DNA of 33,905 bases from Burkholderiales bacterium (GTDB lineage Bacteria > Pseudomonadota > Gammaproteobacteria > Burkholderiales > Burkholderiaceae_D). The DNA lies in the NCBI GenBank assembly GCA_026399895.1, contig JAPLQC010000005.1, positions 1-33,905 of the forward strand, given 5' to 3'. Shown here one piece after another: positions 18,305 through 26,625 of this stretch. The translations under genes and the position numbers were made by a program. A model generated the notes under the pieces. It did not search any database. It was not told the origin of the DNA and saw only the letters and a list, made by a program, of their open reading frames with translations. How positions within the stretch are numbered: position 1 is the first letter of the stretch; each line of letters opens with the position of its first letter.

Positions 18305-19690
18305 TCAGCCTTCTGATTCGCGTATTCGTTGTACGCGTCGCATGTACCAGACCAGCGCGGCCGCAACCAGACCCAAGCTAACGCTATTTCCCAGCCAGAA
18401 GCCTGCAGCACCACGCAGAGGGTCTGGCGTGTTACCGAGAACATCAAAGCCAAGCAAATAGCCGCCACCCAGTCCGATACCCCACAAGCCAATTGCATAC
18501 ATCAGGGTTGGTATGGTGGCGACTTTGTAAGCACGCAGTACAAAGGCAGCACCGACTTGCATGGCATCGACGAACTGGTAGAAAGAAATAAACAAGAATA
18601 AGCTCAGTGCAATTGCGGCGATTTGTGGATCGGGTGTGTATAGCGCCACGATGTATGCACGCGAGAAGTAGACCAGCAATCCGATCGATACAGCCACGAT
18701 CACACCTAGTCGTATACCGGCGTCACCCGCATGACGCGCCGCGCTTAGTCTTCCTGAACCAATTTCTTGTGCCACCAATATGCCCGTCGCACTCGCAATC
18801 GACAGCGGCAACATGTAGAGCACAGTACCGAAGTTGCCCGCAATCTGGTGGGCCGCCAAAGTCTCGCTACCTAACCTCGCAATGAACAGCGCCATGAAAG
18901 TAAATGCCGTTACCTCAATCAGATAAGACATGCCCATCGGTAGTCCGAGTTTGAGCAGTGCTCGCTGAGTCGGCCATGAGGGCTTTTCGAATCCATGGCC
19001 TTGTATCTGAAACTGGCGATATGAATCGCCGCGCGCAGCGAGTAGCCAACCTATGCCGAGTGCAAGCCACGCAGCAACGCAAGTGGCAATCGCGGCACCG
19101 GGGGTACCCATTGCAGGCAGACCAAGGCCACCAAAAATGAATAGCGCATTCAAAGGTAGTTTCAGCAGTACCAGTGTGCCCACTTGTATCGTCATCACCA
19201 TACGCGGACGCGAGACTGCGGTATTCAGTGCAGCAAACACCCGAAACCCAAGCGTCGCAGGAAGCGCGAGTGATAGCAGGGCGAGGTACTCGCGTACTTT
19301 ACTATCGAGCGCTGGTGGTGCCTCGGCGATATTGAGTAGCGGATCAGGAAATAGAAGTAGTGTGCTGCCGACCAGCGAAAGAAAAATCGCCAGCCAAACA
19401 CCTTGCCTTACTTGATGACCGATGGCGTCATAGTTTTTTGCGCCATACAGCTGGCCGATGGTGGGCGAGAGTGCTTGCATCACACCCGAAAGGCCAACAA
19501 AGATACTTACGTAGACCGAGGCGCCAAGCCCCAGCGCAGCGAGATCGATGGCCGAGTAGCGCGCTGTCATCATGGTATCCATGACGCCATTCATGATCAC
19601 CGCCAGTTGCCCTACCACGATGGGCCATGCCAACGAGGCAACGCGCGCGGTGAATGAGGATGCGGCGCGCGCCTCTTCGCGCATACTCAT
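18305..19690 (-). CDS. MATE family multidrug/metabolite efflux transporter
   Basis: The 461-residue protein has 12 predicted membrane segments in two related halves. MATE hallmarks include the N-terminal LAWPIVVGQLAVIMNGVMDTMM, the GASVYVSIFVGLSGVMQALSP segment and, in the second half, LPLSIASATGILVAQEIGSGR. Members use Na+ or H+ gradients to export cationic drugs or metabolites. Its start overlaps the stop of the upstream glycosyltransferase by four bases (ATGA), so the two are translationally coupled. That makes a lipid- or glycan-related role possible, but it is not shown. NorM-like is a fair description. Confidence 0.93.
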   Translation of the reverse strand: MSMREEARAASSFTARVASLAWPIVVGQLAVIMNGVMDTMMTARYSAIDLAALGLGASVYVSIFVGLSGVMQALSPTIGQLYGAKNYDAIGHQVRQGVWLAIFLSLVGSTLLLFPDPLLNIAEAPPALDSKVREYLALLSLALPATLGFRVFAALNTAVSRPRMVMTIQVGTLVLLKLPLNALFIFGGLGLPAMGTPGAAIATCVAAWLALGIGWLLAARGDSYRQFQIQGHGFEKPSWPTQRALLKLGLPMGMSYLIEVTAFTFMALFIARLGSETLAAHQIAGNFGTVLYMLPLSIASATGILVAQEIGSGRLSAARHAGDAGIRLGVIVAVSIGLLVYFSRAYIVALYTPDPQIAAIALSLFLFISFYQFVDAMQVGAAFVLRAYKVATIPTLMYAIGLWGIGLGGGYLLGFDVLGNTPDPLRGAAGFWLGNSVSLGLVAAALVWYMRRVQRIRESEG

Positions 19691-21393
19691 CGTGAATCGC
19701 GTCGGAACAAGCGGAACAATTCATGGCGGTCGGCGGCGCGTCGACCTTGCCAGAGTAGCGTTAGTTTGGTGTCTACCGATTTAATCTGCGCACCTTTGCC
19801 CAGCAAACTATCGTCTTGTACCAGCAGGAATTCACAGCGCTTGTCGCCATGGCGACTGAACTTGACGTGACCGAGATACGCAAACGAAGCGCGCTGCGCC
19901 GGACCCACAGCGTCGGTATCAACACAGCGGTAAGACGGCGGTAGCGCATTGCCCAACTGCTCAGCCACTGCCGCATAGCTTTGTCGGTAATTCAGCCAAG
20001 GTAGCCATAGCGTCATCAATAGCACCCAGCACAACACGATACCGCCAGTTGATAACACCACGGCACGCCATAGCACCGGTGGTCGACGCCCCAGTCGCCA
20101 GTAGAGCAGCAGTAGCCAGCCGATACTGGTCGCGAGTGCGACGACAAGCGCGACGCTGCTGAATTCCGGTTGAAAGCCTGGCGCTGCGCGGAACGCATTT
20201 TTTGCGAGCTGTGGCGGCCAGCCCGTTTGCTTAGCGAGCCAGCCAAGCCAGATGAAACCGGCGATTGCCGACAGCGTCATGACCGAGAACCAGTCGATCG
20301 CATTGATCGTGCCGCGTTTCAAGGTGGGAAGACCGAAGGTGGCGAGTATGGCTAGTGGTGGAAGTAGCGGTAGCAAGGCATGGTCGCGCGCAGTCGGCGC
20401 GAACAGTGTCATCAGCGCAAGCCCAGTGACCGCAGCAGCTGGAAGCAAGATGTGTAATGTCAGCTGAGAGCGCCACGCGTACACCGCCCAAGCGGCGATC
20501 GGCCAAGCTGGCCATAAATACCAAATCGAGGTCTTGAGTAGCTCACGGCTATTGCTTGCGCTGGGCATGCCTAGTTCGCGTTGCCCCATCGCGAGCCAAT
20601 CTGCTATCGGGGTCGCTGTAGTGAGTTGTCGCGACAGCAGCCAAGCGGCGGGTAAGGCCAGCACGATCGGCAGCGAAATCATCAGTAGTTTGGGCAGGAC
20701 TTCACGGTAGCGTAACGCTGCCACCAAGATAAAACTGACGAACAAAAGCAGTGGCGTGATCCAACTGGCTGTCAGCAGCAGTAAGCCTGTTGCGACGCCG
20801 AGCCCGGTTGCTGCGCGCGTAGTGGGTCGGTCGAACAGGCAGGCAGCGGCGTACATGGCGACTGCGACGAGCGATACTTGAAGTGCGGTAGCCGCTGTTT
20901 CGTGGCTGCGCAGTAGTAAGCCGAGTGAAGCGACGTAAATCAGCAATGCGCCATCGGCCAGTGTGCGACCGTAATCCATGGCAGCGGGTTGCCCGCCGAA
21001 GGCGAGCTTGAGTGGTTGTGACTCTGAGCGTCTGCCTAGTACGTAAGCGGTTCGCCAGACCGCCAAGGTACCGATCGCAAAAAAAACCAGAATCGATACT
21101 CGTGCCGCCAATGCGTCGCCAGTGAGCCAGCCGAATACGCGAATCAGAATGGCGCCGATCCAGTAAGCCAGTGGTGCTTCATTCGGCATGGCCAAGCCGA
21201 CGATATTTGGGGATAGCCAATCACCTAGCGCGCCATGCGCCATGGTCCACATGATGCCGAAGCCGGAGGCATCATCAACTTTCCATGGGTCGCGTCGAAC
21301 GATGCCGGGCAGGATGTACAGCAGGCAAAGCGCAATCAAACCCCAGCGCGGCAAGGCGATGGTGGCGGCAGCGGAGAGTCTGACGGGTTTCAT
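19687..21393 (-). CDS. Membrane glycosyltransferase, ArnT/PMT (GT39/GT83) type
   Basis: The 568-residue protein has 10 or more membrane segments in its N-terminal two thirds and a soluble C-terminal part. It resembles the dolichyl-phosphate-mannose/ArnT-like family that moves sugars from polyprenyl-phosphate donors at the periplasmic face. The acidic motif in the first loop is DPWKVDDASGFG, followed by the PNEAPLAYWIGAILIRVFG segment expected after it. The C-terminal region (YRCVDTDAVGPAQRASFAYL and later LLWQGRRAADRHELFRLFRR) is typical of the betaproteobacterial subgroup. The acceptor is unknown. It overlaps the MATE gene by four bases and lies downstream of the rpmE2 terminator. Confidence 0.87.
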   Translation of the reverse strand: MKPVRLSAAATIALPRWGLIALCLLYILPGIVRRDPWKVDDASGFGIMWTMAHGALGDWLSPNIVGLAMPNEAPLAYWIGAILIRVFGWLTGDALAARVSILVFFAIGTLAVWRTAYVLGRRSESQPLKLAFGGQPAAMDYGRTLADGALLIYVASLGLLLRSHETAATALQVSLVAVAMYAAACLFDRPTTRAATGLGVATGLLLLTASWITPLLLFVSFILVAALRYREVLPKLLMISLPIVLALPAAWLLSRQLTTATPIADWLAMGQRELGMPSASNSRELLKTSIWYLWPAWPIAAWAVYAWRSQLTLHILLPAAAVTGLALMTLFAPTARDHALLPLLPPLAILATFGLPTLKRGTINAIDWFSVMTLSAIAGFIWLGWLAKQTGWPPQLAKNAFRAAPGFQPEFSSVALVVALATSIGWLLLLYWRLGRRPPVLWRAVVLSTGGIVLCWVLLMTLWLPWLNYRQSYAAVAEQLGNALPPSYRCVDTDAVGPAQRASFAYLGHVKFSRHGDKRCEFLLVQDDSLLGKGAQIKSVDTKLTLLWQGRRAADRHELFRLFRRDSR

Positions 21394-21449
21394 CCGTAAT
21401 AGGCGAGGACGGGGATAGCCATACGATCGCTATTGTGAATCAATACAAC

Positions 21450-21477
21450 AAAAATGCCGCGCAAGGCGGCATTTTTT
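21450..21477 (-). terminator. Rho-independent terminator after rpmE2
   Basis: An 11-base-pair perfect stem (core ATGCCGC/GCGGCAT extended by A/T pairs) with a five-base loop is flanked by A and T runs. It lies about 20 bases after the L31 stop codon on the minus strand. The symmetrical tails would let it work in both directions. Confidence 0.88.
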
Positions 21478-21498
21478 GGCGGTGGTGAGATCGCGCAA

Positions 21499-21768
21499 TC
21501 AGTCGCCGGTTGCTCGGGTCTTGGAGCCGACCTTGCCGAACTTCTGGCGGAATTTGTCGACGCGACCAGCAGTATCGACAATCTTGTGCTTGCCCGTGTA
21601 GAACGGGTGCGACTCGGACGATACTTCGATTTTCACCAGCGGATAATCCTGACCTTCAAACTTGATGGTCTCGCGGGTTTGGATGGTGGAGCGGGTCACG
21701 AATTTGAAGTCGCACGACAGGTCGTGCACAACAATGTCGCGGTACTCGGGATGGATGCCTTCTTTCAT
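21499..21768 (-). CDS. rpmE2: 50S ribosomal protein L31 type B
   Basis: The 89-residue protein is the type B (zinc-free) form of L31. It begins [20 protein letters not shown], followed by [16 protein letters not shown] and [12 protein letters not shown], all diagnostic for the family. Only one cysteine is present, at residue 19, so the CxxC zinc-binding motif of type A L31 is missing. In other bacteria type B L31 replaces the zinc form under zinc limitation. Here it sits behind rho with no Zur-like site that I can identify. A minus-strand TATAAT lies upstream at 21868-21873. Confidence 0.95.
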   Translation of the reverse strand: MKEGIHPEYRDIVVHDLSCDFKFVTRSTIQTRETIKFEGQDYPLVKIEVSSESHPFYTGKHKIVDTAGRVDKFRQKFGKVGSKTRATGD

Positions 21769-21867
21769 TGCAGTCTCACTTTGCTTGGGTAGCCAATTGC
21801 CACTTCGTCGGTCTGCCTTGCTTCTTGACCCGGTTGGCGATCACTTGCCCGGTTGACGGAACCCGCG

Positions 21868-21873
21868 ATTATA
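21868..21873 (-). promoter_or_regulatory. Candidate -10 upstream of rpmE2
   Basis: A perfect minus-strand TATAAT lies in the 151-base gap between the rho stop codon and the rpmE2 start. No good -35 is seen at 17 bases. It suggests that rpmE2 can be transcribed apart from rho, with a leader of about 100 bases. Confidence 0.4.
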
Positions 21874-21919
21874 TAAGGAAATCAAGCGCTTGGGGTGTTC
21901 CGCTAGGGTTTTCAGCCCA

Positions 21920-23185
21920 TTAACCGCCGCCTCGACGCATCATGTCGAAGAATTCCACGTTGGTCTTGGTCGCCTTCATCTTGTCAAGAATGAACTCCAT
22001 CGCCTCGATCTCGTCCATCCCGTACAGCAGCTTGCGCAGGATCCAGATTTTTTGCAGCACATCCGCCTTGATCAGCAACTCTTCGCGGCGGGTGCCGGAT
22101 TTGTTCAGGTTGATCGCCGGGTAGACCCGCTTCTCGGCGAGACGACGCTCAAGGTGGACCTCCATGTTGCCGGTGCCCTTGAATTCTTCATAGATCACAT
22201 CGTCCATCCGGCTACCCGTCTCGATCAGCGCCGTCGCGATAATGGTCAGCGAGCCGCCTTCTTCGATGTTTCGTGCCGCCCCGAAGAACCGCTTCGGACG
22301 CTGCAAGGCGTTGGCATCGACACCACCGGTTAATACTTTGCCGGAGGCCGGGATCACGGTGTTATAGGCGCGTGCCAGACGGGTAATCGAGTCGAGCAGG
22401 ATGACCACATCCTTTTTCATCTCGACCAGACGCTTGGCTTTTTCCAGCACCATTTCGGCGACTTGTACGTGGCGCGTGGCCGGTTCGTCGAAGGTGGAGG
22501 CCACCACTTCACCACGCACCGAGCGCTGCATCTCGGTCACTTCTTCCGGACGCTCGTCAATCAGCAGCACGATCAGCGTGACATCGGGATGGTTCGAGGT
22601 GATGGCATGTGCCAGGTGCTGCAGCATGACGGTCTTACCGGACTTCGGCGACGCTACCAGCAAACCGCGCTGGCCTTTGCCGATCGGCGCGATCATGTCA
22701 ATGATACGACCGGTAATGTTCTCTTCGCCGCGCATCTCGCGCTCCAGCAGTAGTGGCTGGTTCGGGTGCAGCGGGGTCAGGTTTTCAAACAGAATCTTGT
22801 GCTTCGAGGCCTCTGGCGGCTCGCCATTCACCTTGTCGACTTTGACCAATGCAAAGTAGCGCTCACCATCCTTTGGCGTTCTAACCTCACCCTCAATCGA
22901 GTCGCCGGTGTGCAGGTTGAAGCGGCGAATCTGCGACGGCGAAATGTAGATATCGTCTGTTGATGCCATGTAGCTGGCATCGGGTGAGCGCAGGAAACCG
23001 AATCCATCTGGCAGTACCTCGAGCACGCCATCACCGAAAATTTGTTCACCAGATTTCGCGCGCTTTTTCAGGATCGCGAACATCAGTTCTTGTTTGCGCA
23101 AACGCGCGGCGTTATCAATATCGAGACTAATTGCCATCTCGAGCAGGGCGGACACATGGAGTGCCTTGAGTTCAGAAAGATGCAT
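21920..23185 (-). CDS. rho: Transcription termination factor Rho
   Basis: The 421-residue hexameric RNA helicase terminates transcription at C-rich unstructured RNA. The N-terminal domain begins [18 protein letters not shown]. The RNA-binding cold-shock-like domain contains [15 protein letters not shown] and [15 protein letters not shown]. The Walker A motif SPKSGKT and Walker B region [13 protein letters not shown] follow, then the Q-loop/R-loop region with [20 protein letters not shown]. The C-terminus ends [10 protein letters not shown]. It has normal length with no inserted low-complexity domain. It lies 103 bases after trxA, and a strong hairpin sits in that gap. Confidence 0.98.
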   Translation of the reverse strand: MHLSELKALHVSALLEMAISLDIDNAARLRKQELMFAILKKRAKSGEQIFGDGVLEVLPDGFGFLRSPDASYMASTDDIYISPSQIRRFNLHTGDSIEGEVRTPKDGERYFALVKVDKVNGEPPEASKHKILFENLTPLHPNQPLLLEREMRGEENITGRIIDMIAPIGKGQRGLLVASPKSGKTVMLQHLAHAITSNHPDVTLIVLLIDERPEEVTEMQRSVRGEVVASTFDEPATRHVQVAEMVLEKAKRLVEMKKDVVILLDSITRLARAYNTVIPASGKVLTGGVDANALQRPKRFFGAARNIEEGGSLTIIATALIETGSRMDDVIYEEFKGTGNMEVHLERRLAEKRVYPAINLNKSGTRREELLIKADVLQKIWILRKLLYGMDEIEAMEFILDKMKATKTNVEFFDMMRRGGG

Positions 23186-23255
23186 GGTCAGGTGCCGTCT
23201 CGGCGACGGACTTTCAAGGTGGGGGAGGGAACAGCGATGGAAAGGAGAAGAACGG

Positions 23256-23281
23256 GGCGGTAGCCGATGAGTGCTACCGCC
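23256..23281 (-). terminator. Hairpin between trxA and rho (possible attenuator)
   Basis: A perfect nine-base-pair stem (GGCGGTAGC/GCTACCGCC) with an eight-base loop lies right after the trxA stop codon. On the minus strand it is followed by a pyrimidine-rich stretch (CGTTCTTCTCC), not a pure T run. It could be a partial terminator of trxA or part of the rho leader. Confidence 0.5.
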
Positions 23282-23288
23282 ATGGATA

Positions 23289-23615
23289 TTAGATGTTACT
23301 GTCGATGAAGGAGGTCAGCTGGCCCTTGGCCAAGGCGCCGACTTTCTGCGCCGCCGGTACACCATTCTTGAACAAGATCAGCGTCGGGATACCGCGGATG
23401 CCGAACTGTGCGGGTATCGCCTGGTTCGAATCAACATCCATTTTTGCGACCTGAATTTTGCCATCGTATTCTTTGGCGACTTCTTCCAGGATCGGCGCAA
23501 TCATCTTGCAGGGGCCGCACCACTCTGCCCAAAAATCAACCAGGACAGGCTTGTCGGACTTCAGTACGTCCGCTTCAAATGAGGTGTCGGAAATATGTTT
23601 GATGGTGTCACTCAT
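23289..23615 (-). CDS. trxA: Thioredoxin 1
   Basis: The 108-residue cytoplasmic disulfide reductase has the active site WCGPC with cysteines at residues 33 and 36. [18 protein letters not shown] and the cis-proline segment [14 protein letters not shown] are intact. Length equals that of E. coli thioredoxin. GAGGACAAC precedes the ATG as ribosome binding site. trxA next to rho is a conserved order in proteobacteria. The 292 bases between it and divergent addB hold both promoters; I see a TATGAT on the minus strand and a TACAAT on the plus strand (23826-23831), neither with a convincing -35. Confidence 0.98.
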   Translation of the reverse strand: MSDTIKHISDTSFEADVLKSDKPVLVDFWAEWCGPCKMIAPILEEVAKEYDGKIQVAKMDVDSNQAIPAQFGIRGIPTLILFKNGVPAAQKVGALAKGQLTSFIDSNI

Positions 23616-23907
23616 GTTGTCCTCGGCAGGAGAGGGAATCGGCCCGCTTTTTATTGTCTGGCCTAACGGCTAACGCTTCGCCTGCATTTATCACACACAT
23701 TGGAATGTGGCGCTCTTATTATGGTGGGGGTTCTTGCAGGGGGAGGCGCGGCGGGAACTCGGATCGAATCATAACCGATTTTCCGGGAAAGTGCGGTCGG
23801 CCGACGCACCTCTTGAGCGGTCGCATACAATGACCGCAGAAAGTCTCGCACCGGCCGCAATCAAGGGCCGAGCCTCGCACTGAACTCAGGATTTACCCGC
23901 CGCCTGC

Positions 23908-26625
23908 ATGCCGATCACCCGCCACACCATCCCGCCCGGTGCCAGCTTCTGGGCGCTCGCCGCGCAGCGGCTGATTGATCGCGCCGCAGCCATCGGCGTG
24001 CCATTGTCATCCTGCACGGTTTTGGTACCCAGCCCGGCGCATGGCGTCTTGCTTCGGCAAGGCTTGCTTGAGCGACTGGGCAGCAGCTTTATTCCACCTA
24101 CGATTCGACGGCTGGAGGATAGTCTCAACCTGCAAGGGCCCGACGACACTGCTGTGCAGCCCGCCAGTAGCGTCGAACGCTTGCTGGCGCTGTATGCATC
24201 GCTACGCCAAACCCCTTGGTTGAAAAAACTGTTTGCTGCGCGTCGCAATACTGATCTGCTACCGCTGGCGCAAACCCTGATTGGTATTGCCGACGAACTC
24301 ACCAAAGCGTTACTGCCATCGGCGTTGGCACAGCCTGCCTCGGTAGATGATCGGTGGCGCGCTGCGCTCGCGCAGCTCTCGCCGCGTAGCACGAGCTTGC
24401 TCTCCGACGAAGCACAACTGGTGTGGCAGCTATGGCAAGTCGAGCGGGATGCGCGTGACCCGGGTGTGGTTCGACACGCAGCCTTGCAGCGCTTTGCAAA
24501 TCAAGCGAGTGCGCCCTTGTTCTGGTGTGCGGCTGAAGAGCCCGACGCGCTTGAGAAAGCATTTCTTTCGGCATGGAGCGAACGACAGCCGGTAGAGCAG
24601 ATCACGCTGGATTGGCAATTTAATGCGCTGCCAGCGGTATATGCGCGCTGCTGGCCGGAACTCATGGCGATTGATTCTGAGTTGTTGAACGCAGGCGAGG
24701 CGGCCGAAGCAAGCGAAGCAATCGAAGCAACTGACACCGTATTACCCATTACCCGACCACCGGGTGTGGCCTTGTGTCCGGCTGCAAGCATGGAGCAGGA
24801 GGCACAGGCAGCGGCGCAGATTATTGTCGATTGGATTGCCTGCGGGCTTCAGCGAATTGCCGTTATTCCACAAGACCGTCAGGTGGCACGGCGGCTACGC
24901 GCACTACTCGAACGTGCCGATATCGTGGTAGCGGATGACACCGGGTGGAAGCTATCAACTACACGCGCAGCGAGCGTACTTCATGCATGGATTGCACTCG
25001 CCAGCTCGATTGGTGATGTGATGCGCCTGCTGGATTTTTTACAGTCGCCTTTCCAACAACATCCGGCATTGAGTGATCTTGCGGAACGCAAGGCAATGGA
25101 GGCCGCGCTGATTTCTGCCGGTACCGGGGCGGGGTGGGACACCATTGGTCAGACGCTAAGCAAGCAGCCCGAGCTACAAGAGTGGGTTGTGCAGCTCACT
25201 CGCGAGGCGACCCGTTATCGAGCAGCGCGCAGCATCGGCGATTGGGTAGCTTCGACCCAGCAGGTGATTGAGCTTGCCGGTTGCGCGGATGCCATGGCAG
25301 CGGATAGTGCTGGCGCCCAAGTTCTCGCGATGCTTGCACAACTTGCCGCGCAAACCGAGCACCTCCAGCAAATATTTACGCTAGCCGAATGGCGTGCCCT
25401 GATCGATTTACAGCTGGAGCAGACGGTCTACAGCGCGCCGCGCCATGATCTGCGGGTCATGATGGTGCCGCTGAGTGCCAGCGTGCTGCGTCAATTCGAT
25501 GCAGCGATTGTGCTGAGTGTCGATGCTGAGCATTTACCGTCACGCTCATCTGAGACTTTGTTTTTTGCTGAGGCAGTTCGGCGTGAGCTTGGGCTTGATA
25601 CCCGCGAGCAGCGTCAACGTGAACAACTTCGGCAATTTGCTGCTTTGCTCATCAGTTGCCCGCACGTCGTGCTGTGTTGGCAAGCCAAGCGTGATGGTGA
25701 AAATGTCGCACCTAGTCCTTGGATACAGCGGCTAGAGTTGACACTCGCGCTAGCTGATCAGCCTGCATTACCGCACGTACAGCCGAAGCGCGCAGAAGCT
25801 AAGTTGTTATACGCACCCGTGTCACCGCCAACACCATCTGCGCCGGCGCTGTTGCCGCAAACGCTGTCTGCCAGTGGCTACAACACCCTATTTGTTTGTC
25901 CCTATCAATTCTTTGCGTCGCGCATGCTTCGGCTTTCGCCGCCGGATGAATTATTGGAATTGCCCGAGCGTCGCGACTACGGCCAATGGTTGCATCAAAT
26001 TTTGCAGCGCTTCCATGAAGAAGTCCGCGCGCTGGAAACGCCTTTTGAGCAAAGACATGCGCTGATGACGAGCATTAGCGATCATGTATTCGACGAAATT
26101 GTTGCCACCAATCCCGCTGCACTGAGTTTTCGTGCGCGTTGGGCAGCTAGACGTGATGCCTATGTCGATTGGTCGAATCAGCACGAGCGGAAGGGATGGC
26201 AGTTCGCTTTCGGTGAGCAGTGGTACGAGCGACTGATTGAGTGGGATGGCGGATCAGTCAAGTTGATCGGCAAAGTGGATCGTGTCGATCAGCATGTATC
26301 GGGCGAATCGCAGGTGCTGGATTACAAAAGTGGCCGCAAGCGCTCGCTGCAAAACCGCGTCAATGATCGCGAAGATCATCAACTACCGTTCTATGCATTG
26401 CTGATCGATCCACCGCCCGTGCGCGCGGCTTACGTCACGATTGATGAAGACAAGCCGGCCACAGTCGATGCGACTGATCTCCCTGTTTGGCGCGAGGCCC
26501 TCCAAGCGCAGTTATGTGACCAACTGACTGCCATTGGCACCGGTGCCGCTTTGCCTGCGACCGGTGTCGGTAAGAGTTGTAACTGGTGTGCGATGCGTGG
26601 TTTATGCCGTAAGGGGGCGTGGTGA
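23908..26625 (+). CDS. addB: AddB-type double-strand-break repair nuclease subunit
   Basis: The 905-residue protein is the AddB subunit of the AddAB helicase-nuclease, which processes DNA ends for RecA-mediated repair. The C-terminal PD-(D/E)xK nuclease is visible as LIGKVDRVDQ followed by VLDYKSG, with Asp805 and Lys807. Four cysteines fit the iron-sulfur cluster that pins this domain: Cys664 (VCPYQFF) and Cys891, Cys894 and Cys900 (CNWCAMRGLC). The N-terminal helicase-like region has no Walker A, so AddB is probably not a motor here. Residues 264-275 are four EAx repeats encoded by a nine-base tandem repeat. The stop codon overlaps the addA start (TGATG). Confidence 0.9.
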   Translation: MPITRHTIPPGASFWALAAQRLIDRAAAIGVPLSSCTVLVPSPAHGVLLRQGLLERLGSSFIPPTIRRLEDSLNLQGPDDTAVQPASSVERLLALYASLRQTPWLKKLFAARRNTDLLPLAQTLIGIADELTKALLPSALAQPASVDDRWRAALAQLSPRSTSLLSDEAQLVWQLWQVERDARDPGVVRHAALQRFANQASAPLFWCAAEEPDALEKAFLSAWSERQPVEQITLDWQFNALPAVYARCWPELMAIDSELLNAGEAAEASEAIEATDTVLPITRPPGVALCPAASMEQEAQAAAQIIVDWIACGLQRIAVIPQDRQVARRLRALLERADIVVADDTGWKLSTTRAASVLHAWIALASSIGDVMRLLDFLQSPFQQHPALSDLAERKAMEAALISAGTGAGWDTIGQTLSKQPELQEWVVQLTREATRYRAARSIGDWVASTQQVIELAGCADAMAADSAGAQVLAMLAQLAAQTEHLQQIFTLAEWRALIDLQLEQTVYSAPRHDLRVMMVPLSASVLRQFDAAIVLSVDAEHLPSRSSETLFFAEAVRRELGLDTREQRQREQLRQFAALLISCPHVVLCWQAKRDGENVAPSPWIQRLELTLALADQPALPHVQPKRAEAKLLYAPVSPPTPSAPALLPQTLSASGYNTLFVCPYQFFASRMLRLSPPDELLELPERRDYGQWLHQILQRFHEEVRALETPFEQRHALMTSISDHVFDEIVATNPAALSFRARWAARRDAYVDWSNQHERKGWQFAFGEQWYERLIEWDGGSVKLIGKVDRVDQHVSGESQVLDYKSGRKRSLQNRVNDREDHQLPFYALLIDPPPVRAAYVTIDEDKPATVDATDLPVWREALQAQLCDQLTAIGTGAALPATGVGKSCNWCAMRGLCRKGAW
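24697..24732 (+). repeat. Nine-base tandem repeat inside addB (4 copies)
   Basis: Four consecutive nine-base units (GAGGCGGCC, GAAGCAAGC, GAAGCAATC, GAAGCAACT) encode EAA-EAS-EAI-EAT at residues 264-275. Any copy-number change would keep the reading frame. It probably encodes a flexible linker in the N-terminal half. Confidence 0.7.
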
